Positions 7,527-16,207 of a DNA stretch of 39,092 bases are shown in pieces. Each line of letters starts with the position of its first letter. Position 1 is the stretch's first letter. A program made the position numbers and the translations under genes. This DNA comes from Lactococcus cremoris subsp. cremoris NBRC 100676 (lineage in GTDB: Bacteria; Bacillota; Bacilli; Lactobacillales; Streptococcaceae). The notes under the pieces were generated by a model. That model was not told the DNA's origin. It ran no database searches and saw only the letters and a list, made by a program, of their open reading frames with translations. The stretch spans positions 1-39,092 of the forward strand of contig NZ_BCVK01000016.1 of assembly GCF_001591705.1 (NCBI RefSeq), read 5' to 3'.

Positions 7527-8210
7527 GTGTTGTTCATTGATAAGAAAGACGGTTATTATTTAAAGATAGCTTCAAAAAAATCATTAGAGCGAGAAGCTGA
7601 AATGACAGACTATTTTAAAAAGAAAAATTTAGGCTTAGGATATATTTCTTATTTATCAGACCAGTCACAAGATTTTCTGCTCAAAGAAAAAATACAAGGA
7701 GACAATTATCTAGCAAAGCAGTATCTCAAAAATCCAAAACAACTATGTGATAGCCTTGCTGAAAATCTACGATTCCTTCATGAACAGAATTTTGAAGATT
7801 GTCCGATTTTAGACCATTCTGAACGTTATCTGAAAAAAGTTGAAAATAATGCAAGACTAAAGAAATCAAATCTAGATTTTGTAACTAACTATAATATTCA
7901 TACACCCGAAGAAGCTTATGATTATATACAAAACAATAAACTATTATTAAAGGATGATACGCTTTTACATGGAGATTACTGTCTACCTAATATCATTTTA
8001 GATAATTGGCAATTTAAAGGCTTTATCGATTTGGATTGTGCAGGTGTTGGTGACCGACATATTGACCTCTTTTGGGGAGCATGGACGCTCAATTTCAACA
8101 TTGGGACTGACCAATATCGTGATCGCTTCTTTGATGCCTATGGTCGGGATAAGATTGATATTGACCGATTGAAATTAATTGGCTGTTGTGAGGTTTTTGG
8201 ATATTTTTAA
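7527..8210 (+). CDS. Aminoglycoside phosphotransferase-like kinase in the his operon
   Basis: The protein resembles APH(3')-type kinases along its length. It has the catalytic loop HGDYCLPN (His148, Asp150 and Asn155 counted from GTG 7527) and GFIDLDCAGVGD with the metal-binding Asp. It ends CCEVFGYF, much as APH(3') proteins end. The natural substrate is unknown. A related gene sits at this place in the known lactococcal his operon, so it is probably not a resistance gene. The homologous frame continues upstream of GTG 7527 through VYDSSSSPEAQ back to about 7407, but has no ATG, GTG or TTG. ATT at 7440 is a possible rare start. Either the first about 30 codons are lost from the product, or an unusual start is used. 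Confidence 0.7.
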   Translation: MLFIDKKDGYYLKIASKKSLEREAEMTDYFKKKNLGLGYISYLSDQSQDFLLKEKIQGDNYLAKQYLKNPKQLCDSLAENLRFLHEQNFEDCPILDHSERYLKKVENNARLKKSNLDFVTNYNIHTPEEAYDYIQNNKLLLKDDTLLHGDYCLPNIILDNWQFKGFIDLDCAGVGDRHIDLFWGAWTLNFNIGTDQYRDRFFDAYGRDKIDIDRLKLIGCCEVFGYF

Positions 8211-8254
8211 ATATAAATAGGAATTTATTTCCATTTACTATTGAAAGGAGAAGT

Positions 8255-8863
8255 ATGGCAAATATTGTTATCATCGACTACAACCTTGGAAATCTTCAAA
8301 GTATCCAAGCAGCCTTTTTACGATTGGGACAAGAAACAGTAATTTCGAGAGATTTAGAAGAAATTCGCAGGGCAGATGCACTTATTCTTCCAGGAGTGGG
8401 GGCTTTTCCTACCGCAATGAATAACCTGAAAAAGTTTAATTTAATTGATGTTTTAAAGGAGCGAGCTGATGCCGGAATACCTATATTAGGGATTTGTCTA
8501 GGAATGCAAGTGCTGTTTGAAAAAGGAATTGAAATAGAAGAATGCCAAGGGTTAGGGCTTTTAAAAGGAGAAGCCATTCCAATAAAATCAAGTGAGAAAA
8601 TTCCACACATGGGTTGGAATCAATTAAAACTAGTCAAAACTAAGCCAATAACTGCTTATTTGGCTGATAGTGATGAAGTTTATTTTGTTCGCTCCTATCA
8701 AGCGACTTGTCCTGATGATGAACTCATTGCCTATACAACATACGGAGAAGCGATGATTCCTGCCATTGTGGGGAAAAATAACATTATCGGTTGCCAATTT
8801 CACCCTGAAAAGAGTGGAAAAATTGGCGGAAAAATACTAAGAGCATTTTTGGAGGAAATTTAA
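8255..8863 (+). CDS. hisH: Imidazole glycerol phosphate synthase, glutaminase subunit
   Basis: A 202-residue class I glutamine amidotransferase. With HisF it makes imidazole glycerol phosphate and AICAR, by supplying ammonia from glutamine. The catalytic triad is visible: Cys81 in GICLGMQ, His183 and Glu185 in QFHPEKS. The start has a good GAAAGGAGA upstream (8243-8251). Its stop shares a base with the hisA start (TAATG at 8861-8865). Confidence 0.95.
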   Translation: MANIVIIDYNLGNLQSIQAAFLRLGQETVISRDLEEIRRADALILPGVGAFPTAMNNLKKFNLIDVLKERADAGIPILGICLGMQVLFEKGIEIEECQGLGLLKGEAIPIKSSEKIPHMGWNQLKLVKTKPITAYLADSDEVYFVRSYQATCPDDELIAYTTYGEAMIPAIVGKNNIIGCQFHPEKSGKIGGKILRAFLEEI

Positions 8864-9603
8864 TGGAAATTATCCCAGCGATTGATTTACAAAATGGAGA
8901 AGCTGTACGTCTCTACAAGGGGGATTATGATAAGAAAACGGTCTATTCTAAAAATCCACTAGAAATTGCTCAAAAATTTGAACAAATGGGAGCAAAATAT
9001 TTACATTTAGTCGACTTAGATGGTGCTAAGCTAGGGCAAACCAGAAATTTAGAGATTGTGCGAAAAATAAAAGACCAAACTAATTTAAAAATAGAAATTG
9101 GTGGTGGAATTAGAAATTTAGATACAGTTAGCCTTTATCTTGAACAGATTGGCGTAGAACGTGTGATTTTAGGGACTGCAGCAGCAGAAAAACCTGATTT
9201 TCTTAAAGAACTGTTGGTTAAATATGGTTTGAGCAGAATTGTTGTTGGAGTGGATATTAGGGAGGGTTTTGTCTCAACGAGTGGTTGGTTAGAAAAAACA
9301 ACTCTTCCTTATCTATCATTTTTAAAAGATTTAGAGAAAATAGGTGTTAAAACCGTCATTGTCACTGATATTTCCAAGGACGGTACGTTAACTGGACCGA
9401 ATTTTGAACTTTATGATGAGATTTCAAAAGAAACTTCTTTAGATGTCATTGTTTCTGGTGGGGTAAAGGATAGTTCGGATATTCAACGAGCAGCAGATTC
9501 TGATTTCTATGGAATCATTGTTGGAAAAGCTTACTATGAAGGAAAAATTAATCTTGAAAAGGAGTTCAATCATGCTAACAAAAAGAATTATCCCTTGTCT
9601 TGA
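8863..9603 (+). CDS. hisA: ProFAR isomerase
   Basis: A 246-residue (beta-alpha)8-barrel enzyme that opens the ribose of ProFAR (an Amadori-type isomerisation). The catalytic Asp8 lies in PAIDLQNG, the second acid near Asp169 in VTDISKDGT, and the phosphate-binding loops are GGGIRN and VSGGVK. GGAGG is present upstream at 8851-8855 inside hisH. The 3' end overlaps hisF by 32 bases in another frame. Confidence 0.95.
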   Translation: MEIIPAIDLQNGEAVRLYKGDYDKKTVYSKNPLEIAQKFEQMGAKYLHLVDLDGAKLGQTRNLEIVRKIKDQTNLKIEIGGGIRNLDTVSLYLEQIGVERVILGTAAAEKPDFLKELLVKYGLSRIVVGVDIREGFVSTSGWLEKTTLPYLSFLKDLEKIGVKTVIVTDISKDGTLTGPNFELYDEISKETSLDVIVSGGVKDSSDIQRAADSDFYGIIVGKAYYEGKINLEKEFNHANKKNYPLS

Positions 9604-10351
9604 TATTAAAAATGGTAAGGTCGTTAAGGGAATCAATTTTGTTGGTCTAAAAGAAATTGGTGACCCAGTGGAGATAGCAAAAATATATGAAGAACAATGT
9701 GCAGATGAAATTGTTTTTCTTGATATAACGGCTTCTTTTGAAGAACGTGAAATTATTGGTGAGTTAATCGGACGTGCAGCACGTGAGCTTTCAATTCCAT
9801 TAACCGTTGGTGGAGGAATTCGTTCTATTAACGATTTTAGAAGAATTCTTGCTAGTGGAGCTGACAAAGTGTCCATAAATTCGGCGGCAATAGAAAATCC
9901 TGAACTTATCCATCAAGCGGCTAATGAATTTGGCGTTCAATGCGTTGTGGTTGCGATTGATGCCAAGGCGAATGAATCGGGGTCTAGCTTTGAAGTTTAT
10001 ATCAAAGGTGGGCGAGAAAATACAGGAATTGATTTAGTTGAATGGGCCAAAAAATGTGAAAAATTAGGTGCAGGAGAGATTTTATTGACCTCAATGGATA
10101 AAGATGGTACAAAAACAGGCTATGATTTAAAAATGTTAAATGCCGTTTGCTCTGCAGTTAATATTCCCGTTATTGCAAGTGGTGGTTGTGGTTCTATTTC
10201 GGATATTATTGAAGTTTTTGAAAAGACAAAAAGTGATGCGTCCCTTGTTGCTTCTTTATTTCATTATGGAGAAGCAACAGTGGATAAAGTTAAAGAAGAA
10301 CTCATAAAAAATCGTATTCCAGCAAGAATAATTAAGAAGGAGATTATATGA
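9572..10351 (+). CDS. hisF: Imidazole glycerol phosphate synthase, cyclase subunit
   Basis: A 259-residue (beta-alpha)8-barrel partner of HisH. I chose ATG 9572 because homologues start [11 protein letters not shown] and AAAAGGAG (9557-9564) is 7 bases away. The frame is open further upstream, but only inside hisA. The catalytic Asp11 is in [12 protein letters not shown], the second acid is in SMDKDG (about 175-179), and the phosphate loops are VGGGIRS and ASGGCGS. It overlaps hisI by ATGA at 10348-10351. Confidence 0.95.
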   Translation: MLTKRIIPCLDIKNGKVVKGINFVGLKEIGDPVEIAKIYEEQCADEIVFLDITASFEEREIIGELIGRAARELSIPLTVGGGIRSINDFRRILASGADKVSINSAAIENPELIHQAANEFGVQCVVVAIDAKANESGSSFEVYIKGGRENTGIDLVEWAKKCEKLGAGEILLTSMDKDGTKTGYDLKMLNAVCSAVNIPVIASGGCGSISDIIEVFEKTKSDASLVASLFHYGEATVDKVKEELIKNRIPARIIKKEII

Positions 10352-10986
10352 AACCAGACTTTCAAAAGCAGGCGCTTATTCCTGTCATTGTACAAGATTA
10401 TCAAACGAAGCAAGTTTTGATGATGGCTTATACAAACGAGGAGGCCTATCAGAAAATGCTTGAAAGTGGCGAAACTTGGTTTTGGTCACGTTCAAGACAA
10501 AAACTTTGGCATAAAGGGGAAGAATCGGGTCATTTTCAAAAAGTAAAAGGGATGCGCTTAGATTGTGACCAGGATACTTTCCTTGTTTTTGTTGAGCAGA
10601 CAGGTAATGCTTGTCATACAGGTGCCTATTCTTGTTTTTATGACGAAGTCATTCCTTTTGATGACTCGGATATTTTTGCTGATTTAGAAAAACAAATCGC
10701 TGACAGAAAAGCACATCCAGTAGAGAAATCATATACAAATTATTTGCTTGACCAAGGCATTGACAAGGTTTTAAAGAAAGTTGGTGAAGAGGCCAGTGAG
10801 GTAATTATCGCTAGTAAAAATTCGGATAAGACTGAACTCTTGGGTGAAATTGATGATTTGCTTTATCATTTATTTGTGCTGATAAATCAAACTGATATTT
10901 CTCTTGAAGAAGTGCGGCAAAAAGCGCGAGAGCGTCATCAGATTGAAGGAAACAAAAAGAAATTTCACACAAGGACGGCAGATTAA
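10348..10986 (+). CDS. hisI: Bifunctional phosphoribosyl-AMP cyclohydrolase / phosphoribosyl-ATP pyrophosphatase
   Basis: A 212-residue fusion, also called HisIE. The N-terminal HisI part (about 1-115) carries the [16 protein letters not shown] motif and the metal residues in [10 protein letters not shown] and [11 protein letters not shown]. The C-terminal HisE part (about 120-205) carries [13 protein letters not shown] and [10 protein letters not shown]. Together they do steps two and three of the pathway. The gene follows hisF by a 4-base overlap and ends directly before hisK. Confidence 0.95.
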   Translation: MKPDFQKQALIPVIVQDYQTKQVLMMAYTNEEAYQKMLESGETWFWSRSRQKLWHKGEESGHFQKVKGMRLDCDQDTFLVFVEQTGNACHTGAYSCFYDEVIPFDDSDIFADLEKQIADRKAHPVEKSYTNYLLDQGIDKVLKKVGEEASEVIIASKNSDKTELLGEIDDLLYHLFVLINQTDISLEEVRQKARERHQIEGNKKKFHTRTAD

Positions 10987-11772
10987 ATGAAAAAATTAGA
11001 TTATCATTTGCATTCTTATTTTTCGGCTGACAGCGAGGAAAATCCCAGAAATCATGTCTTAGAAGCGATTGAGCATGGTTTGGAGGAAATCTGTTTTACA
11101 GAACATCGTGATTTTTATTTTCCTGAGATTGATTTTTCGTTGAATGTAGCCAAGTATTTTCGAGAAATCAATAGATTACAAGTAGAGTTTAAAGATAAAA
11201 TTACAATAAAAATTGGTCTGGAAATGGGGATAGATTTACGGTTTAAATCAGAAATTAGTGAATTTATCAATTCAGCTCCGTTTGATTTTGTGATTGCTTC
11301 TGTCCATGAAATTGATGATATAGAAGTCTATGATGGAACGGATTTTTATCTAAATAAATCTAAAGAAGAAGCTCAAAAAGAATATCTTTTAGCTTGTTTA
11401 GGTATTGTTCAAAATTTTGAGTTATATAATTCTTTTGGACACTTGGATTATGTTGCCAGATATGGCGCATACGCTGATAAATCAATAAATTTTGTGGATT
11501 TTGAAGTGATATTGCTAGAAATTTTAAGAAACTTGGCTTCAAAAGGTAAAGCCTTAGAAGTGAATACGAGATTGTTTAGTGAATCGAAAACTCAGCAATT
11601 TTACAGTGATTTATTGATTAATTTTAAAAAATTAGGTGGAGAATTTGTTACTTTAGGAACGGATAGTCATGTCGCAAAGCATGATTGGGCGGCAATTGAT
11701 AATGCAAGAGAAATAATTAAAAAAGCTGGTTTTAAAGAATTAGCGACTTTCAGCAAGATGAAAGTAAAATAA
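10987..11772 (+). CDS. hisK: Histidinol-phosphatase, PHP family
   Basis: A 261-residue PHP-domain phosphatase of the HisJ/HisK type that removes phosphate from histidinol phosphate. Metal-site motifs are DYHLHSYFSAD (HxH) at residues 5-15, FTEHRDF, GLEMGID, SVHEID, GHLDYVARYG and GTDSHVAKHDW. It starts with no gap after the hisI stop and is the last gene of the operon, followed by a terminator. All motifs look intact although the operon has lost its first genes. Confidence 0.92.
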   Translation: MKKLDYHLHSYFSADSEENPRNHVLEAIEHGLEEICFTEHRDFYFPEIDFSLNVAKYFREINRLQVEFKDKITIKIGLEMGIDLRFKSEISEFINSAPFDFVIASVHEIDDIEVYDGTDFYLNKSKEEAQKEYLLACLGIVQNFELYNSFGHLDYVARYGAYADKSINFVDFEVILLEILRNLASKGKALEVNTRLFSESKTQQFYSDLLINFKKLGGEFVTLGTDSHVAKHDWAAIDNAREIIKKAGFKELATFSKMKVK

Positions 11773-11801
11773 AAAAAGTCTATTTGCAAATAGACTTTTT
11801 T
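11772..11801. terminator. Bidirectional terminator between hisK and trhO
   Basis: The palindrome is perfect around its centre at 11786/11787, with an A-run on the left and a T-run on the right (AAAAAGTCTATTT and its complement). It overlaps the hisK stop codon and lies three bases from the end of the convergent trhO. It can therefore serve both. Confidence 0.85.
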
Positions 11802-11804
11802 ATT

Positions 11805-12764
11805 TTATGATGCCAAATCTTTCTCAAGTAGAGCAAGGCGTTCTTGAACTTCTTGATTTGAAAGCTGATGAGCTTTGATATAGCGGTTATCTGGATGAAC
11901 TCGACATTCATGTGAACAAGCACCAAGATATTTAGCTTCATTTTCTTTGGAAGCTAACATTTGTCTGTTGCATTCTGGATTTCCACAATTAATATAACGT
12001 TCGCAAGGACTTCCATCAAACCAATCACGTCCAACGATGACGTGTTCTTTTTGATTAATCGGAACTGCAATTCGACTATCAAAGACATACATTTGTCCAT
12101 CCCAAAGGTCCCCTTGGACTTCTGGGTCTTTACCGTAAGTAGCAATTCCGCCATGAAGTTGACCAACATCTTTAAATCCTTCACGAACAAGCCAACCTGA
12201 GAACTTTTCACAGCGAATTCCACCTGTACAATAAGTTAAAACACGTTTTTCCATGAATTGTTCTTTGTTATCTCGAATCCACTGTGGAAGTTCGCGGAAA
12301 CTTCTAATTTCAGGGCGAATTGCTCCTCGGAAATGACCAAGGTCAAACTCATAATCATTTCGTGCGTCAATGACAACTGTATTTTCATCAAGCATAGCTT
12401 CACGAAACTCTTTGGGATCAAGGTAAGCACCTGTGAGTTCCAAGGGATTAACATCGTCTTCTAAACTCAAGTTAACCAATTCTGGGCGATAACGAACATG
12501 CATTTTCTTAAAGGCATTTTGTTTGGCTTCATCAATTTTAAAAATTGTTGACGTGAAGCGAGAATCATTTTTCATGAGTGACATGTAAGCATTCGTTTGT
12601 TCAACAGTTCCTGAAACAGTTCCGTTAATTCCTTCGTCAGCAACTAAGATACGTCCTTTTAAACCTAGGGCCTTACAGTCTGATAGGTGCTTTTGAGCGA
12701 AAGATTCTCCATCTTCGATTGGGACATATTGATAATATAATAAAACTCGATAATCTTGAGTCAT
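11805..12764 (-). CDS. trhO: tRNA uridine(34) hydroxylase, rhodanese family
   Basis: A 319-residue protein of the YceA/TrhO family, which makes 5-hydroxyuridine at the wobble position of certain tRNAs with oxygen. It has an N-terminal ferredoxin-like part (about 1-95, with [15 protein letters not shown]), a rhodanese domain (about 115-220) with Cys179 in [14 protein letters not shown], and a Cys-rich tail ([21 protein letters not shown]) that probably binds metal. GGAGAAAAA precedes the start. It is a single gene convergent to the his operon and divergent from leu. Confidence 0.92.
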   Translation of the reverse strand: MTQDYRVLLYYQYVPIEDGESFAQKHLSDCKALGLKGRILVADEGINGTVSGTVEQTNAYMSLMKNDSRFTSTIFKIDEAKQNAFKKMHVRYRPELVNLSLEDDVNPLELTGAYLDPKEFREAMLDENTVVIDARNDYEFDLGHFRGAIRPEIRSFRELPQWIRDNKEQFMEKRVLTYCTGGIRCEKFSGWLVREGFKDVGQLHGGIATYGKDPEVQGDLWDGQMYVFDSRIAVPINQKEHVIVGRDWFDGSPCERYINCGNPECNRQMLASKENEAKYLGACSHECRVHPDNRYIKAHQLSNQEVQERLALLEKDLAS

Positions 12765-12798
12765 TTTTTCTCCTTATTCTATTGGTACATCATGATCC

Positions 12799-12828
12799 AT
12801 TATAATTTAATCATTTTAGTCCTATCAA
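12799..12828 (-). promoter_or_regulatory. Promoter of trhO
   Basis: On the minus strand TTGATA (12828-12823) and TATAAT (12804-12799) are separated by 18 bases, ending 34 bases before the trhO start. The plus strand also reads TATAAT at 12801-12806, but with no leftward -35 for it. Confidence 0.65.
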
Positions 12829-12839
12829 AAGCAACAAAA

Positions 12840-12865
12840 TTGCTTGTCTATTTATTAACAAGCAA
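12840..12865. repeat. Inverted repeat upstream of the leu promoter
   Basis: TTGCTTGT (12840-12847) and ACAAGCAA (12858-12865) are perfect complements with a 10-base AT-rich spacer. It lies about 100 bases before the leu -35 and only 12 bases behind the trhO -35. There is no T-run on either side, so a protein site is more likely than a terminator. Function is not known to me. Confidence 0.45.
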
Positions 12866-12966
12866 CTGATCTATGGTCTTTATAAAAGATATTTAAAAGA
12901 AATTTTAATCTTTTTGTTGTTAAATTCTTGTTAATACAAAAAAATGCATTAAATATTATTATTTTA

Positions 12967-12998
12967 TTGACAATTTAAAATATTACGAGTATTATAAT
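12967..12998 (+). promoter_or_regulatory. leu-ilv operon promoter
   Basis: TTGACA at 12967-12972 is a consensus -35. The -10 lies in TATTATAAT at 12990-12998: TATTAT gives 17-base spacing, TATAAT gives 20. The surroundings are extremely AT-rich. A CodY-like sequence overlapping the -35 (ATTTTATTGACAATT, 12962-12976) has about four mismatches and is only suggestive. Confidence 0.8.
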
Positions 12999-13026
12999 GT
13001 AAATTAACAAAAAAGAGGAACTTGAA

Positions 13027-13077
13027 ATGACATACACACAATTTTCATTGTTGTTGATCAAGGTGGACCTACATTAG
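13027..13077 (+). CDS. leu leader peptide
   Basis: A 16-codon frame reads MTYTQFSLLLIKVDLH and stops with TAG. It contains three Leu codons in a row, then Ile, Val and a further Leu, the three end products of the operon. GAGG (13015-13018) is 8 bases before ATG. The 3' part lies in the first arm of a strong hairpin. This is the classical layout of ribosome-mediated attenuation, and attenuation has been described for the lactococcal leu operon. Confidence 0.85.
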   Translation: MTYTQFSLLLIKVDLH

Positions 13078-13158
13078 CTTTTCGGCTAAAATATGTAGGT
13101 CCTATTTGACAACAGTCATTTCGAGGACCATGAGACGTCCTCAGGGGCGTCTTTTTTG
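13065..13158 (+). promoter_or_regulatory. Attenuator of the leu-ilv operon
   Basis: Three alternative structures can be drawn. Hairpin 1: GGACCTACAT (13065-13074) with ATGTAGGTCC (13093-13102), continued by TTAGC with GCTAA. Terminator: AGACGTCC (13133-13140) with GGGGCGTCT side 13145-13152, loop TCAG, followed by six T. Competing stem: GAGGAC (13123-13128) with GTCCTC (13137-13142), which uses half of the terminator and so excludes it. GGTCC (13098-13102) can also pair with GGACC (13125-13129). Ribosome position on the Leu/Ile/Val codons would decide among them. Confidence 0.8.
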
Positions 13159-13186
13159 TTTCTTAATAAAAAATAGAGGTAATATT

Positions 13187-14728
13187 ATGCGAAAAATTGA
13201 ATTCTTTGACACTAGCCTAAGAGATGGCGAACAAACACCTGGCGTGATTTTTTCCATAGCCGAGAAGGTAACTATTGCAAAACAACTTGAAAAATGGGGG
13301 ATATCTGTGATTGAAGCTGGCTTTCCTGCAGCGAGTCCGGATAGTTTTGAAGCTGTAAAACAAATTTCTAAAGCTTTAAAGGAGACGGCGGTAACAGCAT
13401 TAGCTCGTTGCGTTATAACTGACATTGATAAAGCAGTAGAGGCAGTAAGAGAAGCTCAACATCCACAAATTCATGTTTTTATTGCCACTTCACCCATTCA
13501 CATGAAATATAAGCTCAAAATAAGTCCTGATGAAGTTCTAAAAACGATTGATAAATGCGTAAGACATGCTCATGAGCAGGTTGAAGTTGTTGAATTTTCG
13601 CCGGAAGATGCGACACGTACTGAACCGGAATTTCTCTTGAAAGCCGTTCAAACCGCAGTAGATGCTGGAGCAACTTACATCAATATTCCTGATACTGTTG
13701 GTTATACAACTCTGGAAGAATATGGAAAAATATTTAAAATGTTGATTGATAATATTAAAGCTGACCGTGAAATTATTTTTAGTCCGCATTGTCATGATGA
13801 TTTAGGGATGGCTGTAGCAAATTCATTAGCAGCAATTAAAGCTGGAGCAGGTAGAGTAGAAGGTACGGTCAATGGAATTGGCGAACGGGCTGGAAATGCT
13901 GCGATTGAAGAAATTGCAGTTGCTTTGCATATTCGTAAGGATTATTATCAGGCGAAAAGTCCCTTAGTTCTTGCGGAAACAATGGCAACAGCAGAATTAA
14001 TTTCGCAATTTTCAGGAATTGCTATTCCTAAAAACAAGGCGGTTGTTGGGGCAAATGCATTCGCTCATGAATCTGGAATTCATCAGGATGGTGTTCTTAA
14101 AAATGCCGAAACTTATGAAATCATTAGTCCAGAACTTGTTGGAATAAAACACAATTCACTACCACTCGGGAAACTGTCAGGTCGGCATGCATTTACTGAA
14201 AAACTGACCGAACTTAATATTTCATATGACGCAAAGGAACTTCCAAACCTGTTTGAACGTTTTAAACGTCTGGCTGACAAGAAAAAGGAAATTACTGACG
14301 CTGATATTCATGCTTTATTCACGGGCGAAACGGTGAAAAATCTGGCTGGTTTCATTCTTAATAATGTTCAGATTGATGGGCATAAAGCACTAGTCGAACT
14401 CAAAAACCAAGATGCTGAAATTTATGTCAGCCAGGGAGAGGGTTCTGGTTCAGTTGATGCGATTTTCCAAGCCATTGATAAAGTCTTTAATCATCAACTA
14501 AAATTAATTTCTTATTCTGTTGATGCTGTGACTAATGGAATTGATGCACAAGCAACAACCGTTGTTTCTGTCGAAAATCTCGCTACCGGTACAATTTTTA
14601 ATGCTAAAGGGGTCGATTATGATGTCTTAAAAGGTAGTGCGATTGCTTATATGAATGCGAATGTACTGGTACAGAAAGAAAACTCACAAGGAAAGGTTGA
14701 ACAAATTTCAGCTCATGATGGGATTTAA
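13187..14728 (+). CDS. leuA: 2-isopropylmalate synthase
   Basis: A 513-residue enzyme that condenses acetyl-CoA with 2-oxoisovalerate, the first step to leucine. ATG 13187 is preferred: AGAGGT is 6 bases upstream and the family starts MRKIEFFDTSLRDGEQTPG. A longer frame back to 13106 would run through the terminator. Catalytic motifs are DTSLRDGEQ near the N-terminus and SPHCHDDLGMA (metal-binding HxH). The C-terminal 120 residues form the LeuA allosteric domain for leucine feedback. The length is as expected. Confidence 0.95.
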   Translation: MRKIEFFDTSLRDGEQTPGVIFSIAEKVTIAKQLEKWGISVIEAGFPAASPDSFEAVKQISKALKETAVTALARCVITDIDKAVEAVREAQHPQIHVFIATSPIHMKYKLKISPDEVLKTIDKCVRHAHEQVEVVEFSPEDATRTEPEFLLKAVQTAVDAGATYINIPDTVGYTTLEEYGKIFKMLIDNIKADREIIFSPHCHDDLGMAVANSLAAIKAGAGRVEGTVNGIGERAGNAAIEEIAVALHIRKDYYQAKSPLVLAETMATAELISQFSGIAIPKNKAVVGANAFAHESGIHQDGVLKNAETYEIISPELVGIKHNSLPLGKLSGRHAFTEKLTELNISYDAKELPNLFERFKRLADKKKEITDADIHALFTGETVKNLAGFILNNVQIDGHKALVELKNQDAEIYVSQGEGSGSVDAIFQAIDKVFNHQLKLISYSVDAVTNGIDAQATTVVSVENLATGTIFNAKGVDYDVLKGSAIAYMNANVLVQKENSQGKVEQISAHDGI

Positions 14729-14763
14729 AAGACTATTTTTATAAATATGGCAGATAAAAAAAT

Positions 14764-15249
14764 ATGAAGAGGAAAATTATTTATCTTCTGATTGTACTGA
14801 TAATAATTTTTTTGGGACTAGGAATTTGGAAGTCTTGGAATAAACCTCAAACTAATCTGAACTATTCTATTTCAAAAATTAAGGCGGCATACAAGGAAAC
14901 TTGGAAATACAATCATTGGCAGGTAAACTTTCCCAAAGTATCAAAATTAGTAAGTTATCATACGAATGAAGGCTGGTCTGGGGATGGCGAAAATCTTGCC
15001 ATTTTCCGATTGACTAATTTTTCAAGTCTGGTTGGTTTTTCGTCAAACATTTTAACAGAAGATAAACAGACTTTTCTTGACGCCCTCACTGATCTAAAGC
15101 TAGCTAAATTAGATTATCCAAACTTTAGTCATTCCTTACTTTACAAAATTTATAAACAAAATGAGTATAAAGGAGCTTATTTCGATTATTTTTATATGAT
15201 TGCATACAAGCAAAGCGAATGTTTATACGTCCTACCTATTCATATTTGA
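14764..15249 (+). CDS. Hypothetical protein with N-terminal membrane anchor
   Basis: A 161-residue protein with one hydrophobic segment at about residues 5-23 (IIYLLIVLIIIFLGLGIW) followed by a soluble part of about 135 residues. It lacks a lipobox Cys, so an uncleaved anchor with an outside domain is likely. I do not recognise the family. It sits 35 bases after leuA with only a weak ribosome site, so it could be co-transcribed with leu at a low level. It has no obvious link to leucine synthesis. Confidence 0.6.
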   Translation: MKRKIIYLLIVLIIIFLGLGIWKSWNKPQTNLNYSISKIKAAYKETWKYNHWQVNFPKVSKLVSYHTNEGWSGDGENLAIFRLTNFSSLVGFSSNILTEDKQTFLDALTDLKLAKLDYPNFSHSLLYKIYKQNEYKGAYFDYFYMIAYKQSECLYVLPIHI

Positions 15250-15275
15250 TAAAAAAGAGAAAAGAGGTAACTGTC

Positions 15276-16067
15276 ATGTGGACAGCTTATAAAAAGTTTT
15301 GGAAAGATGCGTTACATTTAGAGAAAACAGCAACGCGCGCCGAATTTTGGTGGGGCGTGCTTGGTCTGTTGCTCACGGAAGCGATACTGTGGGGGATATA
15401 TCTAGGCTACTTCGCGCTTGTCGGACATGGAAATATCAACGAGGGTATTAATGGTGGAAGTCCGCTCAGTATTTTTCCGATGATTTGGCTCATTATCATG
15501 GGTATAGCCAATTTTGTAATACTCATAGCTTTCCTATTTCTCATATTTCGGCGGATGAATGACGCACGCCTCAGCAAAGTCTGGCTTTTGTTTCTCATCG
15601 TACCAGTATTTATCTTGTGGTTGGCAATGCTATTTCAGCAAATCTGGTTGGCCACACCGCTTATGCTTGTGACGGGATTAGGAGTTTTAGTCCTCATTGC
15701 TCTTTGTCAAACGCCGTCAAAGCCACAAGACTTGGACGAAGTTATTCCGCTTGTAGCAGGTGACTCCGTCATCACAATAACACGGCGCTGGGCTTATTCG
15801 GGAAGTGTTCGTAAATTTAAAATTTTTATTGATGGTAATTTTGTGGGTGGAATCAAGGTCAATCAAGCCAAAACATTTAAGCTTGCTGCGGGTAATCATA
15901 ATATCAAAGCCAAGTTAGATTATTGTGGAAGCAATAGGCTGACGGTCGAGGCAGGCGAGAAGCCTGTGGCGGTTGAATTACGTGGTCGAAACTTGTTTCA
16001 ATCTTTTATTCACAGCTTATGGCGGGTCAATGAATATCTGATTTTGCAAGAAAAAAATGAAAAATAA
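15276..16067 (+). CDS. DUF805 membrane protein with a C-terminal beta domain
   Basis: A 263-residue protein. ATG 15276 follows AGAGG by 8 bases and gives the usual DUF805 start, MWTAYKKFWKDAL with RAEFWWGVLG. The N-terminal half (about 1-145) has four membrane helices and the RRMNDARLSKVW loop typical of DUF805. The C-terminal half (about 155-255) is soluble, with RKFKIFIDGNFVGGIK and LAAGNHNIKAK, which resembles small PEGA-like beta folds. The function is unknown. It is richer in GC (about 50% in places) than leuA. After its stop the same frame continues into a gene remnant. Confidence 0.7.
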   Translation: MWTAYKKFWKDALHLEKTATRAEFWWGVLGLLLTEAILWGIYLGYFALVGHGNINEGINGGSPLSIFPMIWLIIMGIANFVILIAFLFLIFRRMNDARLSKVWLLFLIVPVFILWLAMLFQQIWLATPLMLVTGLGVLVLIALCQTPSKPQDLDEVIPLVAGDSVITITRRWAYSGSVRKFKIFIDGNFVGGIKVNQAKTFKLAAGNHNIKAKLDYCGSNRLTVEAGEKPVAVELRGRNLFQSFIHSLWRVNEYLILQEKNEK

Positions 16068-16073
16068 ACAGGT

Positions 16074-16196
16074 CAGCTTTGGACTTGGTTTGATGTTGGA
16101 CTGTCTCTCCTTGTCCAACGCTATTACGTCTGGCATTTAGCGGGCAAGGAATTTCCACAGGAAATTGAGAAAAATCGAAAATTTAATAAAAAATAG
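16074..16196 (+). pseudogene. 3' remnant of a membrane protein gene, paralogue of the gene at 19615-20148
   Basis: About 40 codons are open up to a TAG at 16194-16196 and read WFDVGLSLLVQRYYVWHL then KEFPQEIEKN. This aligns with the C-terminus of the 177-residue protein before leuD (FDIGFSLLVQRYLAYN, KHFPKEIENN). The rest of the gene is absent and no start is visible. The remnant lies directly before leuB, as its intact relative lies directly before leuD. This suggests loss of a second copy. Confidence 0.65.
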
Positions 16197-16207
16197 AAAG
16201 AAGAAAA

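Noticed and set aside
7527-8210. Acquired aminoglycoside resistance gene
   Set aside because: It is embedded in the his operon in line with known lactococcal operons, has local base composition and no flanking mobile element. A housekeeping kinase is more likely.
9509-9571. Longer HisF starting inside hisA
   Set aside because: Homologues begin [11 protein letters not shown], and ATG 9572 has AAAAGGAG 7 bases upstream.
12767-13180. T-box riboswitch before leuA
   Set aside because: No T-box core sequence is seen. The leader peptide with alternative hairpins explains the region.
13106-13186. Longer LeuA starting at 13106
   Set aside because: These codons run through the attenuator terminator. 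ATG 13187 has a ribosome site and fits the family.
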